From assembly GCF_009451885.1 (NCBI RefSeq), contig NZ_WIAO01000011.1, positions 62,001-126,000 of the forward strand: a stretch of 64,000 nt of DNA. Reading direction: 5' to 3'. The notes under the pieces are model-generated. The model saw nothing but the letters and a program-made list of their open reading frames with translations, was not told where the DNA came from and did not search any database. The position numbers and the translations under genes are program-made. The stretch's first letter is position 1; the number at the start of each line of letters is the position of its first letter. This DNA is from Glycomyces albidus (GTDB taxonomy: Bacteria > Actinomycetota > Actinomycetes > Mycobacteriales > Micromonosporaceae). This document shows positions 42,022 to 50,469 of this stretch, piece after piece.

Positions 42022-43305
42022 ATGGGCGGTGACGACCTCCTCGGTCTCTGGCTCGGGCTCGCGGTGATCGCAGTGCTGGCCTCCTGGCCGGTGCTGCCGG
42101 GGCTGCGGCGCTTCGCCGGCTTCAAGACGTTCCCGCCGTTCCGGGCCTGGGCCGCGCAGCCGCATCCCGATGCGGCCGTGCCCGTCCGGGCCGGGCGCCG
42201 CCTGTCCCGGACGGCAGGGGACGCCGATGCGGCGCACGCGACGGTCGTGGTGCGCACCGCCTGGCGCAATCAGGACTCGCGCGACGTGCACCCCTCGCTG
42301 CGGGTGTCGCGGCCGCTGGTCCCGGTCGTGAGCGTCGACGGCTCGCCCGCCTCCTGGGGATGGGGCACGACCGAGCTGACACTGCCGCCGGGGCGGCACC
42401 TGATCGCGGTGACCAGCAGCCATTCCCGCTGCTACCAGACGGTCGACCTCCGCAGGGGCGAGCGGCGCGAACTCGACTACGCGAGCATTCTCGGAGCGAC
42501 CGCCCACTGGTATGCCGAGGCCGGAGCCCAGATCCGGGACCTGACCGCGCTCGGGCCCCGTCGCCCCGGGCCCGGTGGGATCGGCTGGTACCACCTCATC
42601 ACGGTCGGCGGGCTCGTCCTCGTCGCCGCGCTCACCGCCGTCGCCCTCACCAGCGCGGACCCCATCGCGGACCTGCTCATTCCAGCGGCGGTCTGGGGCG
42701 CGGTCGCCATCGGGCTCGGCATCGGCATCGGCGTCATCGCCGTCTCCCTGGTCCAGCAAGCACGCGCCCGGAAGGTCGTCACCGTTCCACCACCCAGCGA
42801 CCGCACCGCGGCTACCGTCCGGGTCCTGGACGCCGACGTTCCCGAGCGACTCGCGCCCGCATCCGGATGGGCAGGACTCGGCCTCCACCTGCGGTTCGAA
42901 CTCGATGCGCATCCCGAACCCGCGCTCGCCGCCCTCGCCGGCGGCCGGAAACCGAACCTGATGCAACGGTGGCGGGCGATCCGGATCGGCGAACCCGAGC
43001 CACCGGCATGCCGGCCCTGGATCCCGCCCCCCGAAGTACTGCTCGACGGCGAACCGGTGCCCGCGAGCTGGACGCGCATGTGGATGCAACTCGCGCCCGG
43101 CGAGCACGAACTCGTCGTGCGCGTCGCCGCTCCACCGAGCCAGATCGACGCCCGGACGATGCTCGATCTCAGCGAGGCCGAGCTGCGCCGGCGATTCCGA
43201 ACCACCGCCGGAGAAACGCTCGACCTGCGGTTCACCGCCGACATCGCCGCGCTTGCCGCACACAACCGCCCCCAACTGGCCGCAGTCCGCGCCAGATGGC
43301 GCTGA
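42022..43305 (+). CDS. Membrane protein of unknown function in the WXG cassette
   Basis: 427 aa. Helices at about 5-25, 185-208 and 213-238 leave two large soluble parts. Each soluble part carries a repeated style of strand pattern (SVDGSPASWGWGTTELTLPPGRHLIAV and VLLDGEPVPASWTRMWMQLAPGEHELVV, shortened here to SVDGSPASWGWG and LLDGEPVPASWTRMW with PPGRHLIAV and APGEHELVV), indicating an internal duplication of a beta domain. I do not recognise the family. It is in the same operon as the WXG and YbaB-like genes. Confidence 0.6.
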   Translation: MGGDDLLGLWLGLAVIAVLASWPVLPGLRRFAGFKTFPPFRAWAAQPHPDAAVPVRAGRRLSRTAGDADAAHATVVVRTAWRNQDSRDVHPSLRVSRPLVPVVSVDGSPASWGWGTTELTLPPGRHLIAVTSSHSRCYQTVDLRRGERRELDYASILGATAHWYAEAGAQIRDLTALGPRRPGPGGIGWYHLITVGGLVLVAALTAVALTSADPIADLLIPAAVWGAVAIGLGIGIGVIAVSLVQQARARKVVTVPPPSDRTAATVRVLDADVPERLAPASGWAGLGLHLRFELDAHPEPALAALAGGRKPNLMQRWRAIRIGEPEPPACRPWIPPPEVLLDGEPVPASWTRMWMQLAPGEHELVVRVAAPPSQIDARTMLDLSEAELRRRFRTTAGETLDLRFTADIAALAAHNRPQLAAVRARWR

Positions 43306-43442
43306 CACTCCATGCCCGCGCGACCGCTGATGCGCACCGCCACGGGCGACAACCTTCCACCGCGCGAATGCAGTCTCAACGACGAGATGCACCCGTCCTC
43401 ACCGGCCGCGCGTACCCGAACGAGGATTCCCAAGGAGCCACT

Positions 43443-43886
43443 GTGAACGAGACCCCCGACAATGAGCCGACGCAACCCGGTGACCACCAGGTCCCCGACT
43501 TCGACTTCGCCGCCTTCATGAGCGGCTTCCGGAATCAGATGGCGCAGCTTGACGAGCACGCGCGCCCGGTGCGGCGCCTCATCGAGGCGACCAGCATCCG
43601 CGTCGAATCCGAGGGCAGCGAAGTGGCCCTCACCGTCACCGTTGGCGGCGACCTGGTCGGCATCGAGTTCCTCTCCGCCGCCGAGGACCTCGCGCCGGTC
43701 GATCTCGCCGAAGCGATCATGACTACCTACGAGCGCGCCAAGCAGACCGCCCGCGAACGCTCCCCGGAGGTCCTCGGCCGGTTCCTGGACCACCAAGCCC
43801 GCACCATGGCCCAAGCCGAGGACCTCCTCCGTCAAGCCCAAGCGCGACGAGCCGGAAGCGACGGCGAGACTCCTCCGGAATCCTGA
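43443..43886 (+). CDS. YbaB/EbfC-family protein
   Basis: 147 aa from GTG 43443 with AAGGAG 6 nt upstream. The core ATSIRVESEGSEVALTVTVGGDLVGIEF (split: ATSIRVESEGS, EVALTVTVGGDLVGIEF) plus the following helix DLAEAIMTTYERAKQTA is the YbaB fold, a nucleoid-associated DNA-binding protein in other bacteria. Actinobacterial ESX loci often contain such paralogues. It closes the cassette that a larger YbaB-like protein opens. Confidence 0.75.
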   Translation: MNETPDNEPTQPGDHQVPDFDFAAFMSGFRNQMAQLDEHARPVRRLIEATSIRVESEGSEVALTVTVGGDLVGIEFLSAAEDLAPVDLAEAIMTTYERAKQTARERSPEVLGRFLDHQARTMAQAEDLLRQAQARRAGSDGETPPES

Positions 43887-43943
43887 CCCTGATCCTGACA
43901 GGCGTTCAGTCCGAGCCAGCCGACCTGGAGAGGAGCCCGTTCG

Positions 43944-44885
43944 ATGACAGGCATGTCGGCGCACCCAAGCCGGAGAGCGTTCGAGCACATTGCGCGGTAC
44001 TACCGAGGCGACCGCGATTTCACCGCCAGCGCGCAGCTGTTCGTCGAGGCAGCTTTGGACAATGCCGAACCGGTGCTCGCCGCCGCGCCGACGCCGCGCC
44101 TCGACCTGCTCCGCAGCACCCTGGGGAATGCCACCCCGCGGGTGTCGATGGTCGACCTGGCCGACGCCGGGCGCAACCCCGCCTGCATCATCCCGGTCAT
44201 GCGCGAGTTCTGCGACCGGCACCCGGGCCGGCGTACTCGCCTCCTGACCGAATCCACATGGGGCGATCGCAGCCCCGCCGAGCGCCGGGCCTGCATCACG
44301 CACGAGGCCTTGGTCAACCTCGCCTTCGTCGGGCACACGGCGACCGTGCTGTGCCTGTGCGACGTGAACCGGCTCGACGCCGCCATCGGCGACGCGTTCC
44401 GGTCCGCGCATCCGTTCCAGCTCGCGCACGGCCGTCTCCAGGTCAACGACCGGTACCGTCCCGACCTCCTCGGCGCCATCGCGAACCAGCCGCTGCCGCC
44501 CCGACCGCCGACGGCGATCGAGCGCGCCGTCGACGCCGCCACCGTCGACCATGCGCGCTGGTTCGCCACCGCATACGGCCGCAACGCCGGTCTCGACGCC
44601 ACCCAGCTCATCGACCTCGAGATAGCGGTCACCGAACTCGCCACCATGACCGCTCTGACCGGGGACGGCACCGGCCTGCTGCGGATGTGGACCGATGCCG
44701 ACCACATGGTCTGCGAAGTCAGCAATCGCAGACATCCGTCCGATCCTCTCGAGGGCCGCCGACCCTTTCAGGAAGCCGACCCACTTTCCCGCGCCCTCCT
44801 GGTGGTCAACCAGGTAGTCGACCTCGCTCATACCCACACCGTCCCGGATCGCACGACCACACGGATTCACCTGCGACTGGCCTGA
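43944..44885 (+). CDS. MEDS-domain plus degenerate HATPase anti-sigma-like protein
   Basis: 313 aa. The MEDS sensory domain (about 10-175; DRHPGRR at 91-97, LCLCD at 136-140) is joined to an RsbW-type ATPase-like fold (about 190-313). The N-box normally reads E-L-x-T-N; here it is ELATM, so Met235 replaces the Mg-binding Asn. The D-x-G of the G1 box is missing (CEVSNRRHPSDPL) and the GRGL of G2 is SRAL. It is probably not an active kinase. Start ATG 43944 has GAGAGGAG. A paralogue is at 56353. Confidence 0.8.
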   Translation: MTGMSAHPSRRAFEHIARYYRGDRDFTASAQLFVEAALDNAEPVLAAAPTPRLDLLRSTLGNATPRVSMVDLADAGRNPACIIPVMREFCDRHPGRRTRLLTESTWGDRSPAERRACITHEALVNLAFVGHTATVLCLCDVNRLDAAIGDAFRSAHPFQLAHGRLQVNDRYRPDLLGAIANQPLPPRPPTAIERAVDAATVDHARWFATAYGRNAGLDATQLIDLEIAVTELATMTALTGDGTGLLRMWTDADHMVCEVSNRRHPSDPLEGRRPFQEADPLSRALLVVNQVVDLAHTHTVPDRTTTRIHLRLA

Positions 44886-45211
44886 GAGCCGGCCTCGACC
44901 GGTCTGGCCGGGACCGTCGCGTCGGCGGCGGCTGAGTGACCGAACCGTCAGAAGCCCTTCCCGAGGCACGAGACAGATTCACTGGTCGATGGTCGACCTG
45001 ATGAGCAAGCACCTCACCGAGCAGTCGGCCCTCTAGCGACCTTTCGCTGCATCCGACATATTGCTCTGGTCGAAGCCGAATGCTCTCTCAGCGCAGCCGG
45101 ACCGGGCTGCAACGGTTCGCACCGCTCGGGCCTGCGGGCCGGTGGGCTGCGCTGTCATGGATCGGGGCGCTGTCTCGTTAAGAGGGTGCAAGACTCAGAC
45201 AGGAGCCAGAC
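44886..45211. other. Intergenic region holding an ECF-type promoter
   Basis: No gene is supported in 326 bp. A readable tail ending MSKHLTEQSAL before a stop near 45036 may be a remnant. The promoter described at 45153-45179 drives the next gene. Confidence 0.4.
45153..45179 (+). promoter_or_regulatory. ECF41-type promoter upstream of oxidoreductase 1
   Basis: TGTCATG, a 16-nt spacer and CGTT match the ECF41 consensus known from other bacteria (TGTCACA, about 16 nt, CGTC). It lies 33 nt upstream of the start of the oxidoreductase-sigma pair. Confidence 0.6.
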
Positions 45212-46402
45212 ATGAAACACCGCATCATCGTCCTCGGCGCGGGGTACGCCGGGGCGTTCTCCGCCGGCCGGCTCGCCCGCCAACTGCATCCGGACGACGT
45301 CGAGATCACCGTGGTCAACGCCGAACCCGACTTCGTCGAGCGGCTTCGCAACCACCAGGCGGCCGCGGGGCAGGAGCTTCCGCGCCGACCGCTGTCGAAG
45401 GTGTTCGCGGGCACCGGGATCCGACTCAAGGTGGCGCGGGTGACGAGGCTCGACCCCGACCGCCGGACCGTGCACGTCGAAGACAGCCTCGGCACCGACA
45501 CGCTCGAGTACGACACGCTGCTGTACGCGCTCGGCAGCACAGTCGACGACCACGGCGTCCCCGGCGTGCGCGAGTACGCCCACCACGTCGCCGCCCGGCC
45601 CGCCGCGCTTCGCCTGCGCGAGCGCCTGGACGAGCTCGGCGACGGCGGGAGGGTGCTCGTCGTGGGCGGCAACCTGACCGGGATCGAGACCGCCACCGAG
45701 CTCGCCGAGTCCCGGCCCGGCCTGCGCATCGCACTCGCCACCAGCGGCGAACTGGGAGGCTGGCTTGGCGACAAGGCCCGTCGGCACCTCCTGCGGTCCT
45801 TCGAGCGGTTCGGCATCGAGGTGCACGAGCGCGCCCCGATCGGTCGGGTCGAGGCGTCGGCGGCGATCGCGGCCGACGGCACGGTCTTCGAGACGGACGT
45901 GACCGTGTGGGCCGCCGGGTTCGCCGCTCATCCCATCGCGGCCGACAGCGGGCTCGCCGTCGAGGAGAACGGCCAGATCACCGTCGACCGCCGGATGCGG
46001 TCGGTCTCGCACCCGGAGGTCTTCGCCGCCGGCGACAGCGCGTTCGTCATCGCCGAGAACGGGAAGCCGCTCCCGATGTCGTGCGCCTCGGCCGGCCCGA
46101 CCAGCAAGCAGGCGATCGCCGGGATCGTCGGCGGCCTCACCGGCCACGAGGTGTCGCTGACGAAGTTCCCGTACATCGGCAACCACATCAGCCTCGGCCG
46201 CAAGGACGCGATCTTCCAGCTCGTCGACGGCGACGCGCAGGCCAAGCCGGGCGCGATGCTGGGCGGCTCCGCCGCGCGGGTCAAGACGGCGATCCTCAAG
46301 ACCGCCGCCTGGAGCGTCGCCCACCCGACGTCCGGCCTGCCGACCCGCAGGCACCGCAGCGCAACAGCCGAGGACAGGACGGTGCGGACCCTTGCCGCAT
46401 AA
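45212..46402 (+). CDS. NDH-2/SQR-like FAD-dependent oxidoreductase (module 1)
   Basis: 396 aa. The FAD motif VLGAGYAGAF and the second nucleotide-binding motif VLVVGGNLTGIETA are intact, and the FAGDS-type motif reads FAAGDSAFV. The fold is that of type II NADH dehydrogenases and sulfide:quinone reductases, without the redox-active Cys of SQR. It overlaps the start of the ECF41-type sigma gene by 11 nt, the arrangement typical of ECF41 loci (oxidoreductase plus sigma). ATG 45212 has ACAGGAG. A paralogous module lies at 47988-50219. Confidence 0.83.
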   Translation: MKHRIIVLGAGYAGAFSAGRLARQLHPDDVEITVVNAEPDFVERLRNHQAAAGQELPRRPLSKVFAGTGIRLKVARVTRLDPDRRTVHVEDSLGTDTLEYDTLLYALGSTVDDHGVPGVREYAHHVAARPAALRLRERLDELGDGGRVLVVGGNLTGIETATELAESRPGLRIALATSGELGGWLGDKARRHLLRSFERFGIEVHERAPIGRVEASAAIAADGTVFETDVTVWAAGFAAHPIAADSGLAVEENGQITVDRRMRSVSHPEVFAAGDSAFVIAENGKPLPMSCASAGPTSKQAIAGIVGGLTGHEVSLTKFPYIGNHISLGRKDAIFQLVDGDAQAKPGAMLGGSAARVKTAILKTAAWSVAHPTSGLPTRRHRSATAEDRTVRTLAA

Positions 46403-47336
46403 CTCCGCCGACACCACCGGGGAGCGCTTCGAGGTCAGCCGGCAGCGGCTGGCCTCGCTGGCGTACCGACTGCTCGGCTCCGCCGCCGAAGCCGAGGACG
46501 TGGTGCAGGACGCGTACCTGCGGTGGCAGGCCGCGGACCCGGAGCGGCTCCCCGCGCCTGAAGCGTGGCTGACGAAAACGGTCACAAACCTGGCCGTCGA
46601 CCGGCTCCGGTCCGCGAAGGCGCGGCGCGAGCGCGCCGTCGGCGTATGGATGCCCGAACCGCTCCTCGAAGGCGACCCGATGCTCGACCCGGCCGAGACC
46701 GCCCAGCAGCGCGAGACGGTGTCGTTCGCGGTGCTCACCTTGATGGAACGGCTCAGGCCGGTCGAACGAGCCGTCTACGTGCTGCGTGAGGCTTTCTCCC
46801 ACAGCCACGCCGAGATCGCCGCGATCCTGGACATCTCCGAGTCCGCCAGCCAGCAACACGCGCTCCGCGCCCGGCGCCGCCTCGGCGCCGGAGCGAACGT
46901 CACCTCCGTCGACCGCGCCGAGGTCCGGCGCGTCGTCGAGGCGTTCGTCGAGGCCGCGTCCTCGGGACGCACCGCTCGGCTGGTGGCGATGCTGACCGAC
47001 GACGCGACCGCGGTCTTCGACGGGTTCGGCCTGACCGAGCGCCTGCTGCGATTCTCGGTGCCCGAGCGGATCGCCGCCGCCCTGCGGTCCTCGTTCGAGC
47101 CCACGCCGGCGAAGCGGCGACTGGCGGGCGGTGCGATCCGGTTCCACGCCGGCACCGTCAACGGCGCCCCCGCGATCATCGCCGTGCTCGACGGCCGCGT
47201 GGCAGGCCTGGGCGTTCTCGACTGCCGCGACGGCAAGGTCGCCGCGGTGTACGGGATCGCCAGCGCGCCCCGGCTCGCCCGCGTCGCCGAGGCCTGGCGC
47301 GGGAAGAAACCCAGTGAGCCGATCGCGGCATGGTGA
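46392..47336 (+). CDS. ECF41-type sigma factor with SnoaL-like C-terminal domain (module 1)
   Basis: 314 aa from TTG 46392. Sigma region 2 (YRLLGSAAEAEDVVQDAYLRW) and region 4 (VYVLREAFSHSHAEIAAIL...ASQQHALRARRRL) are followed by a SnoaL/NTF2-like domain (about 180-300). The linker WMPEP (86-90) corresponds to the ECF41 WLPEP motif. The C-terminal DGGGK- and NPDKL-type motifs that mark autoregulation in ECF41 are not preserved: DGFGLTERL and SAPRL occupy these places. It is co-transcribed with the oxidoreductase. Confidence 0.87.
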   Translation: MPHNSADTTGERFEVSRQRLASLAYRLLGSAAEAEDVVQDAYLRWQAADPERLPAPEAWLTKTVTNLAVDRLRSAKARRERAVGVWMPEPLLEGDPMLDPAETAQQRETVSFAVLTLMERLRPVERAVYVLREAFSHSHAEIAAILDISESASQQHALRARRRLGAGANVTSVDRAEVRRVVEAFVEAASSGRTARLVAMLTDDATAVFDGFGLTERLLRFSVPERIAAALRSSFEPTPAKRRLAGGAIRFHAGTVNGAPAIIAVLDGRVAGLGVLDCRDGKVAAVYGIASAPRLARVAEAWRGKKPSEPIAAW

Positions 47337-47987
47337 CGGGTCGAGCGGCCCGAGGTCCAGGCCGCCCGACCGCGACGGCCCCTCGCGCGACACCGACCGG
47401 TCGGGCGGCGCTCCTTGTGTTCCGGGAAGATGCTGCAGCATGCTAACTCATTGGCGGGTTGCCAATTTCTTCCTCGCACACGCATGCCGGTGAGGCCAAA
47501 TTCCAACTGCAGGCCGACCCGGTCGCGGTGTTGTCCAACGCCATGCGGCGGCGATCGTCAGAGGCGGCGCCGCCGCGAGCGACAGCCGCATCAGCACAGG
47601 TGCGGGTTGCGCTTACTCATCGCCCATTGAGGTGAGTCGCGGAGCTGCGAGCGTGGCCGCGGCGGCTGCCGTCCAAACCAGTGGGCGTGGGGCAGGTGGA
47701 TGGTGTCGGGGCCCGCTCGGAGGAGTTTGAACACATTGGAGAACGCCAGGGGCGAGCGGACATCGCAGATGGCGCGCGCGTCGCGGTCGCGTGCGCCCCG
47801 CTGCGCCAGAGCCGAGGCCGGTCCCGGGCCGGGATCAGCCGGACGGCCTCGGCAAGGCGCGGACGAGCGTCCCCCGCCGAAGAAGTGCAGCGGTTTCGGT
47901 TCCGAGAAGGACGGCAGGCGGTGCCGGAGCCGGCTCAGGGCGGCCGATCCTCCTGCGCTTCTTCGATCGGGCGGGTGGCGGTCGATG
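47337..47987. other. Gene-free 650 bp between two convergent ECF41 genes
   Basis: No gene with a start and family support. ATGCTGCAGCAT is a palindrome at 47430 and ATTGGC-GGGTT-GCCAAT (47450-47466) followed by TTCTT is a weak terminator-like stem. A minus-strand frame near 47690 reads SPLAFSNVFKLLRAGPDT and may be a remnant. The stretch is the tail-to-tail space of the two modules. Confidence 0.4.
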
Positions 47988-48929
47988 TCAGTGCAGGCTG
48001 AGTGCGACTTCGGTGTTGATATGGGTCAGTTTATGTGGGTTGCGGACGAAGTAGAGACCGGTGATGCGCGCGTCCTCGACCCGCACCGCGATGACGCCCT
48101 CGAGCTGTCCTTCGACATGCAGCGCGAGGGCGGGGCTGCCGTTGATCGCGGTCGGTTCGAGGGTGAGTGCGACGTCGTGCCTGGTGAGGCCTCCGACCAC
48201 GAACCGCGCGACCTTGTCCGCGCCGACCACGGGCCAGGGAGCCGCCTGCTTGACGCCGCCGCCGTCGCTGATCGCCACCACGTCGGAGGCGAATACGTCG
48301 AGCAGTCCCTGCAGGTCCCGGGTCTCGAGCGCGCGCCGGAACGCTTCGACGACCGCTTGCGCCTCGCGCGCGCTGACCGAGCGGCGCGGCCGGCGGGCTT
48401 CGACGTGGCGGCGGGCGCGGTGAGCGATCTGGTACACGGCGGTGTGGGTCTTCTCCAGTGCGGCCGCGATCTCGTCATAGCCCAGCCCGAACGCTTCGCG
48501 GAGGACGAACACCGCTCGCTCGGTCGGAGTCAAGGTTTCGAGCACGACCATCAGGCCCATCGAGACGCTTTCGGCGAGTTCCACATCGGCGGCGACATCC
48601 GCGGTGGTGTGCAGCGGCTCGGGCAGCCAGGAACCCACGTACGCCTCCCGCCGACGCTTGGTCGATCGCAGCTGGTTGAGCGCCTGCCGTGTGGTGATCC
48701 GAACCAGGTAGGCGCGGGGGTTGTCGACGAGCGACGCGTCGACGCCGGCCCAGCGCAGCCAGGTCTCCTGCAGGACGTCGTCGGCGTCCGCCGCGGATCC
48801 GAGCATCTCGTAGGCGATGGTGAACAGCAGATTGCGGTGCGCGACAAACGTTTCCGTTGCGGCGAGCGTGGCGTGGCCGCCGAGGTCCGCGTCCTGGCGC
48901 CGCTCACCGGATGCACCCGTCGAGTTCAT
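47988..48929 (-). CDS. ECF41-type sigma factor (module 2)
   Basis: 313 aa. Regions 2 and 4 are clear (LGSAADADDVLQETWLRW; VFVLREAFGLGYDEIAAAL). The C-terminal SnoaL-like domain keeps all ECF41 hallmarks: WLPEP at 101-105, DGGGVKQA, and RNPHKL near the end. In this group the C-terminal domain both enables and restrains the sigma factor, without an anti-sigma protein. ATG 48929 has AGGAGAGGG. It is the second gene after the oxidoreductase on the minus strand. Confidence 0.92.
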   Translation of the reverse strand: MNSTGASGERRQDADLGGHATLAATETFVAHRNLLFTIAYEMLGSAADADDVLQETWLRWAGVDASLVDNPRAYLVRITTRQALNQLRSTKRRREAYVGSWLPEPLHTTADVAADVELAESVSMGLMVVLETLTPTERAVFVLREAFGLGYDEIAAALEKTHTAVYQIAHRARRHVEARRPRRSVSAREAQAVVEAFRRALETRDLQGLLDVFASDVVAISDGGGVKQAAPWPVVGADKVARFVVGGLTRHDVALTLEPTAINGSPALALHVEGQLEGVIAVRVEDARITGLYFVRNPHKLTHINTEVALSLH

Positions 48930-49028
48930 GGAATCCCTCTCCTGTCGTCATGCTTGCAGAGGCGCCGCGCGCCCGATTCGGACACCGCCGGAACCCGCCT
49001 CTGGTGATTCCAGTCGGTCCGGCTGCGG

Positions 49029-50219
49029 CTACGCGCCCGGTGCCGACTCGTTCTCGCTTCTGGCCCCGAGCTGGGCGGGCCGGTGCACGCCGTCCTTCGG
49101 CCAGTGGTGCGAGCCGGGCTGGCGCGCCTCGGTCACCAGGTGCTTGACGCTGGCGGCGCACGAGAACTCCTTGAGTTTGCGGCCCATGAACCCGGTGAAG
49201 TACCACCGTTTCGCGGTGTCGTCCTTGTCGAGCAGTTGGAAGATCCCGGCACCGCGGCCAAAGCTGAAACACATGGCCTGGAACGACAGGTCGATGGGTG
49301 CCGGGCGCTCATCGGCGATCCGGGCCAGCACCGTGTCGGCGGCGTGGGCGCCCAGGCATCCGGCGATGTAGGCGCTCATCCGGAACGGCAGGTCCGACGG
49401 CGCCGAAGCGTCGCCCGCCGCGACGATGCGAGGACTGTCGACGCTGGTCAGCGTCTCGTCGGTGAGCAGCCGTCCCGCGGTGTCGGTGCGCAATCCGCTG
49501 CGGCGGGCCAGCTCGGGCACACCGAAACCCGCAGCCCACACGGTGACCTCACTGGGCAAGGCGCGACCGTCGACCAGTTCCACCTCCCCGGACCTCACCG
49601 CAGTCACCGACGTCCCCGGGCCTTCGATCACCTCGACGCCCAGTCCAGTGAGGTATTTGCGGGCGGTACGCCGCGCGCTGGGGTGCAGCGACGGGCCGAC
49701 GACGCCGCCGCAGACCAGCCTGACACTGCGGCCCTGCTCAGCCAGTTCCGCAGCGGTCTCGATGCCGACCGGCCCGCCCCCGACGACCGTCACCGCGGCC
49801 GCCATGGGCCTGTCCTGGAGCACCGATCGAAGCCCTTGCGCCGCTTCCAACGTCGCGACCGGGTAGGCGAACTCGGACGCGCCCGGCACCTGGAGGCCGC
49901 CGCTGTGGCTGCCGACCGCGTAGATCAGGTAGTCGTAGCCGATACTGCCGCCCTCGGCGAGGGTCACGGTGCGCCGGGCCGCGTCGATGCGCGTTGCATT
50001 GTCGACCAACAGGTCCACGTCGTCGGCAAGGACCTCCTGGTAGTCGACGACCGCATCGTGGGTCCCGGCCACCAGCTGGTGCAGCCGCAGCCGAGGTACG
50101 AAGACCTGCCGCGGATTGACCACGGTCACCTTCACGTCCCCGCGCTGCCGCATCCGGTTGGCCGCCATCACTCCGGCGTATCCGCCGCCGACCACGACGA
50201 TCTCGATGTTCTTGCCCAT
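49029..50219 (-). CDS. NDH-2/SQR-like FAD-dependent oxidoreductase (module 2)
   Basis: 396 aa, equal in length to the module 1 enzyme. VVVGGGYAGVMAA and VTVVGGGPVGIETA are the two nucleotide-binding motifs, and IVAAGDAS the FAD-contacting motif. PRLRLHQL is shared with actinobacterial FAD oxidoreductases. It is presumed to pass electrons from NAD(P)H to quinone or another acceptor. It is transcribed first, then the ECF41 sigma. ATG 50219 follows GAAGGAG. The promoter at 50254-50280 matches ECF41 control. Confidence 0.85.
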   Translation of the reverse strand: MGKNIEIVVVGGGYAGVMAANRMRQRGDVKVTVVNPRQVFVPRLRLHQLVAGTHDAVVDYQEVLADDVDLLVDNATRIDAARRTVTLAEGGSIGYDYLIYAVGSHSGGLQVPGASEFAYPVATLEAAQGLRSVLQDRPMAAAVTVVGGGPVGIETAAELAEQGRSVRLVCGGVVGPSLHPSARRTARKYLTGLGVEVIEGPGTSVTAVRSGEVELVDGRALPSEVTVWAAGFGVPELARRSGLRTDTAGRLLTDETLTSVDSPRIVAAGDASAPSDLPFRMSAYIAGCLGAHAADTVLARIADERPAPIDLSFQAMCFSFGRGAGIFQLLDKDDTAKRWYFTGFMGRKLKEFSCAASVKHLVTEARQPGSHHWPKDGVHRPAQLGARSENESAPGA

Positions 50220-50253
50220 GGTGTCTCCTTCGATCCGAGAGGGTCGAGAACAA

Positions 50254-50280
50254 GACACCGCTCCGGCGAGAATCCTGACA
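50254..50280 (-). promoter_or_regulatory. ECF41-type promoter of module 2
   Basis: Read on the minus strand: TGTCAGG, a 16-nt spacer, TGTC. It lies 35 nt upstream of the oxidoreductase start and has the same -35 and spacing as the divergent promoter at 50400. Confidence 0.65.
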
Positions 50281-50399
50281 TCGCATGAACCAGATCACGG
50301 CACGGCCGGTCTGCTCCCTGCATTCGGCCGGCCGATGGGCCCGGGGGCGAGGCCGTCGGCCCGTTGAGGCTCCGAGTGATCCGCGTCATCGCTCACCGC

Positions 50400-50426
50400 T
50401 GTCAGGAAACTGCGATCGACGGTGTC
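50400..50426 (+). promoter_or_regulatory. ECF41-type promoter of the DoxX gene
   Basis: TGTCAGG (50400-50406), 16-nt spacer, TGTC (50423-50426), with the same elements and spacing as the divergent promoter at 50254. It lies 44 nt upstream of the DoxX start. Confidence 0.65.
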
Positions 50427-50469
50427 CCATGCACGAACAGTCGCCTCCACACTCCTCAAGGAGAAGCCC

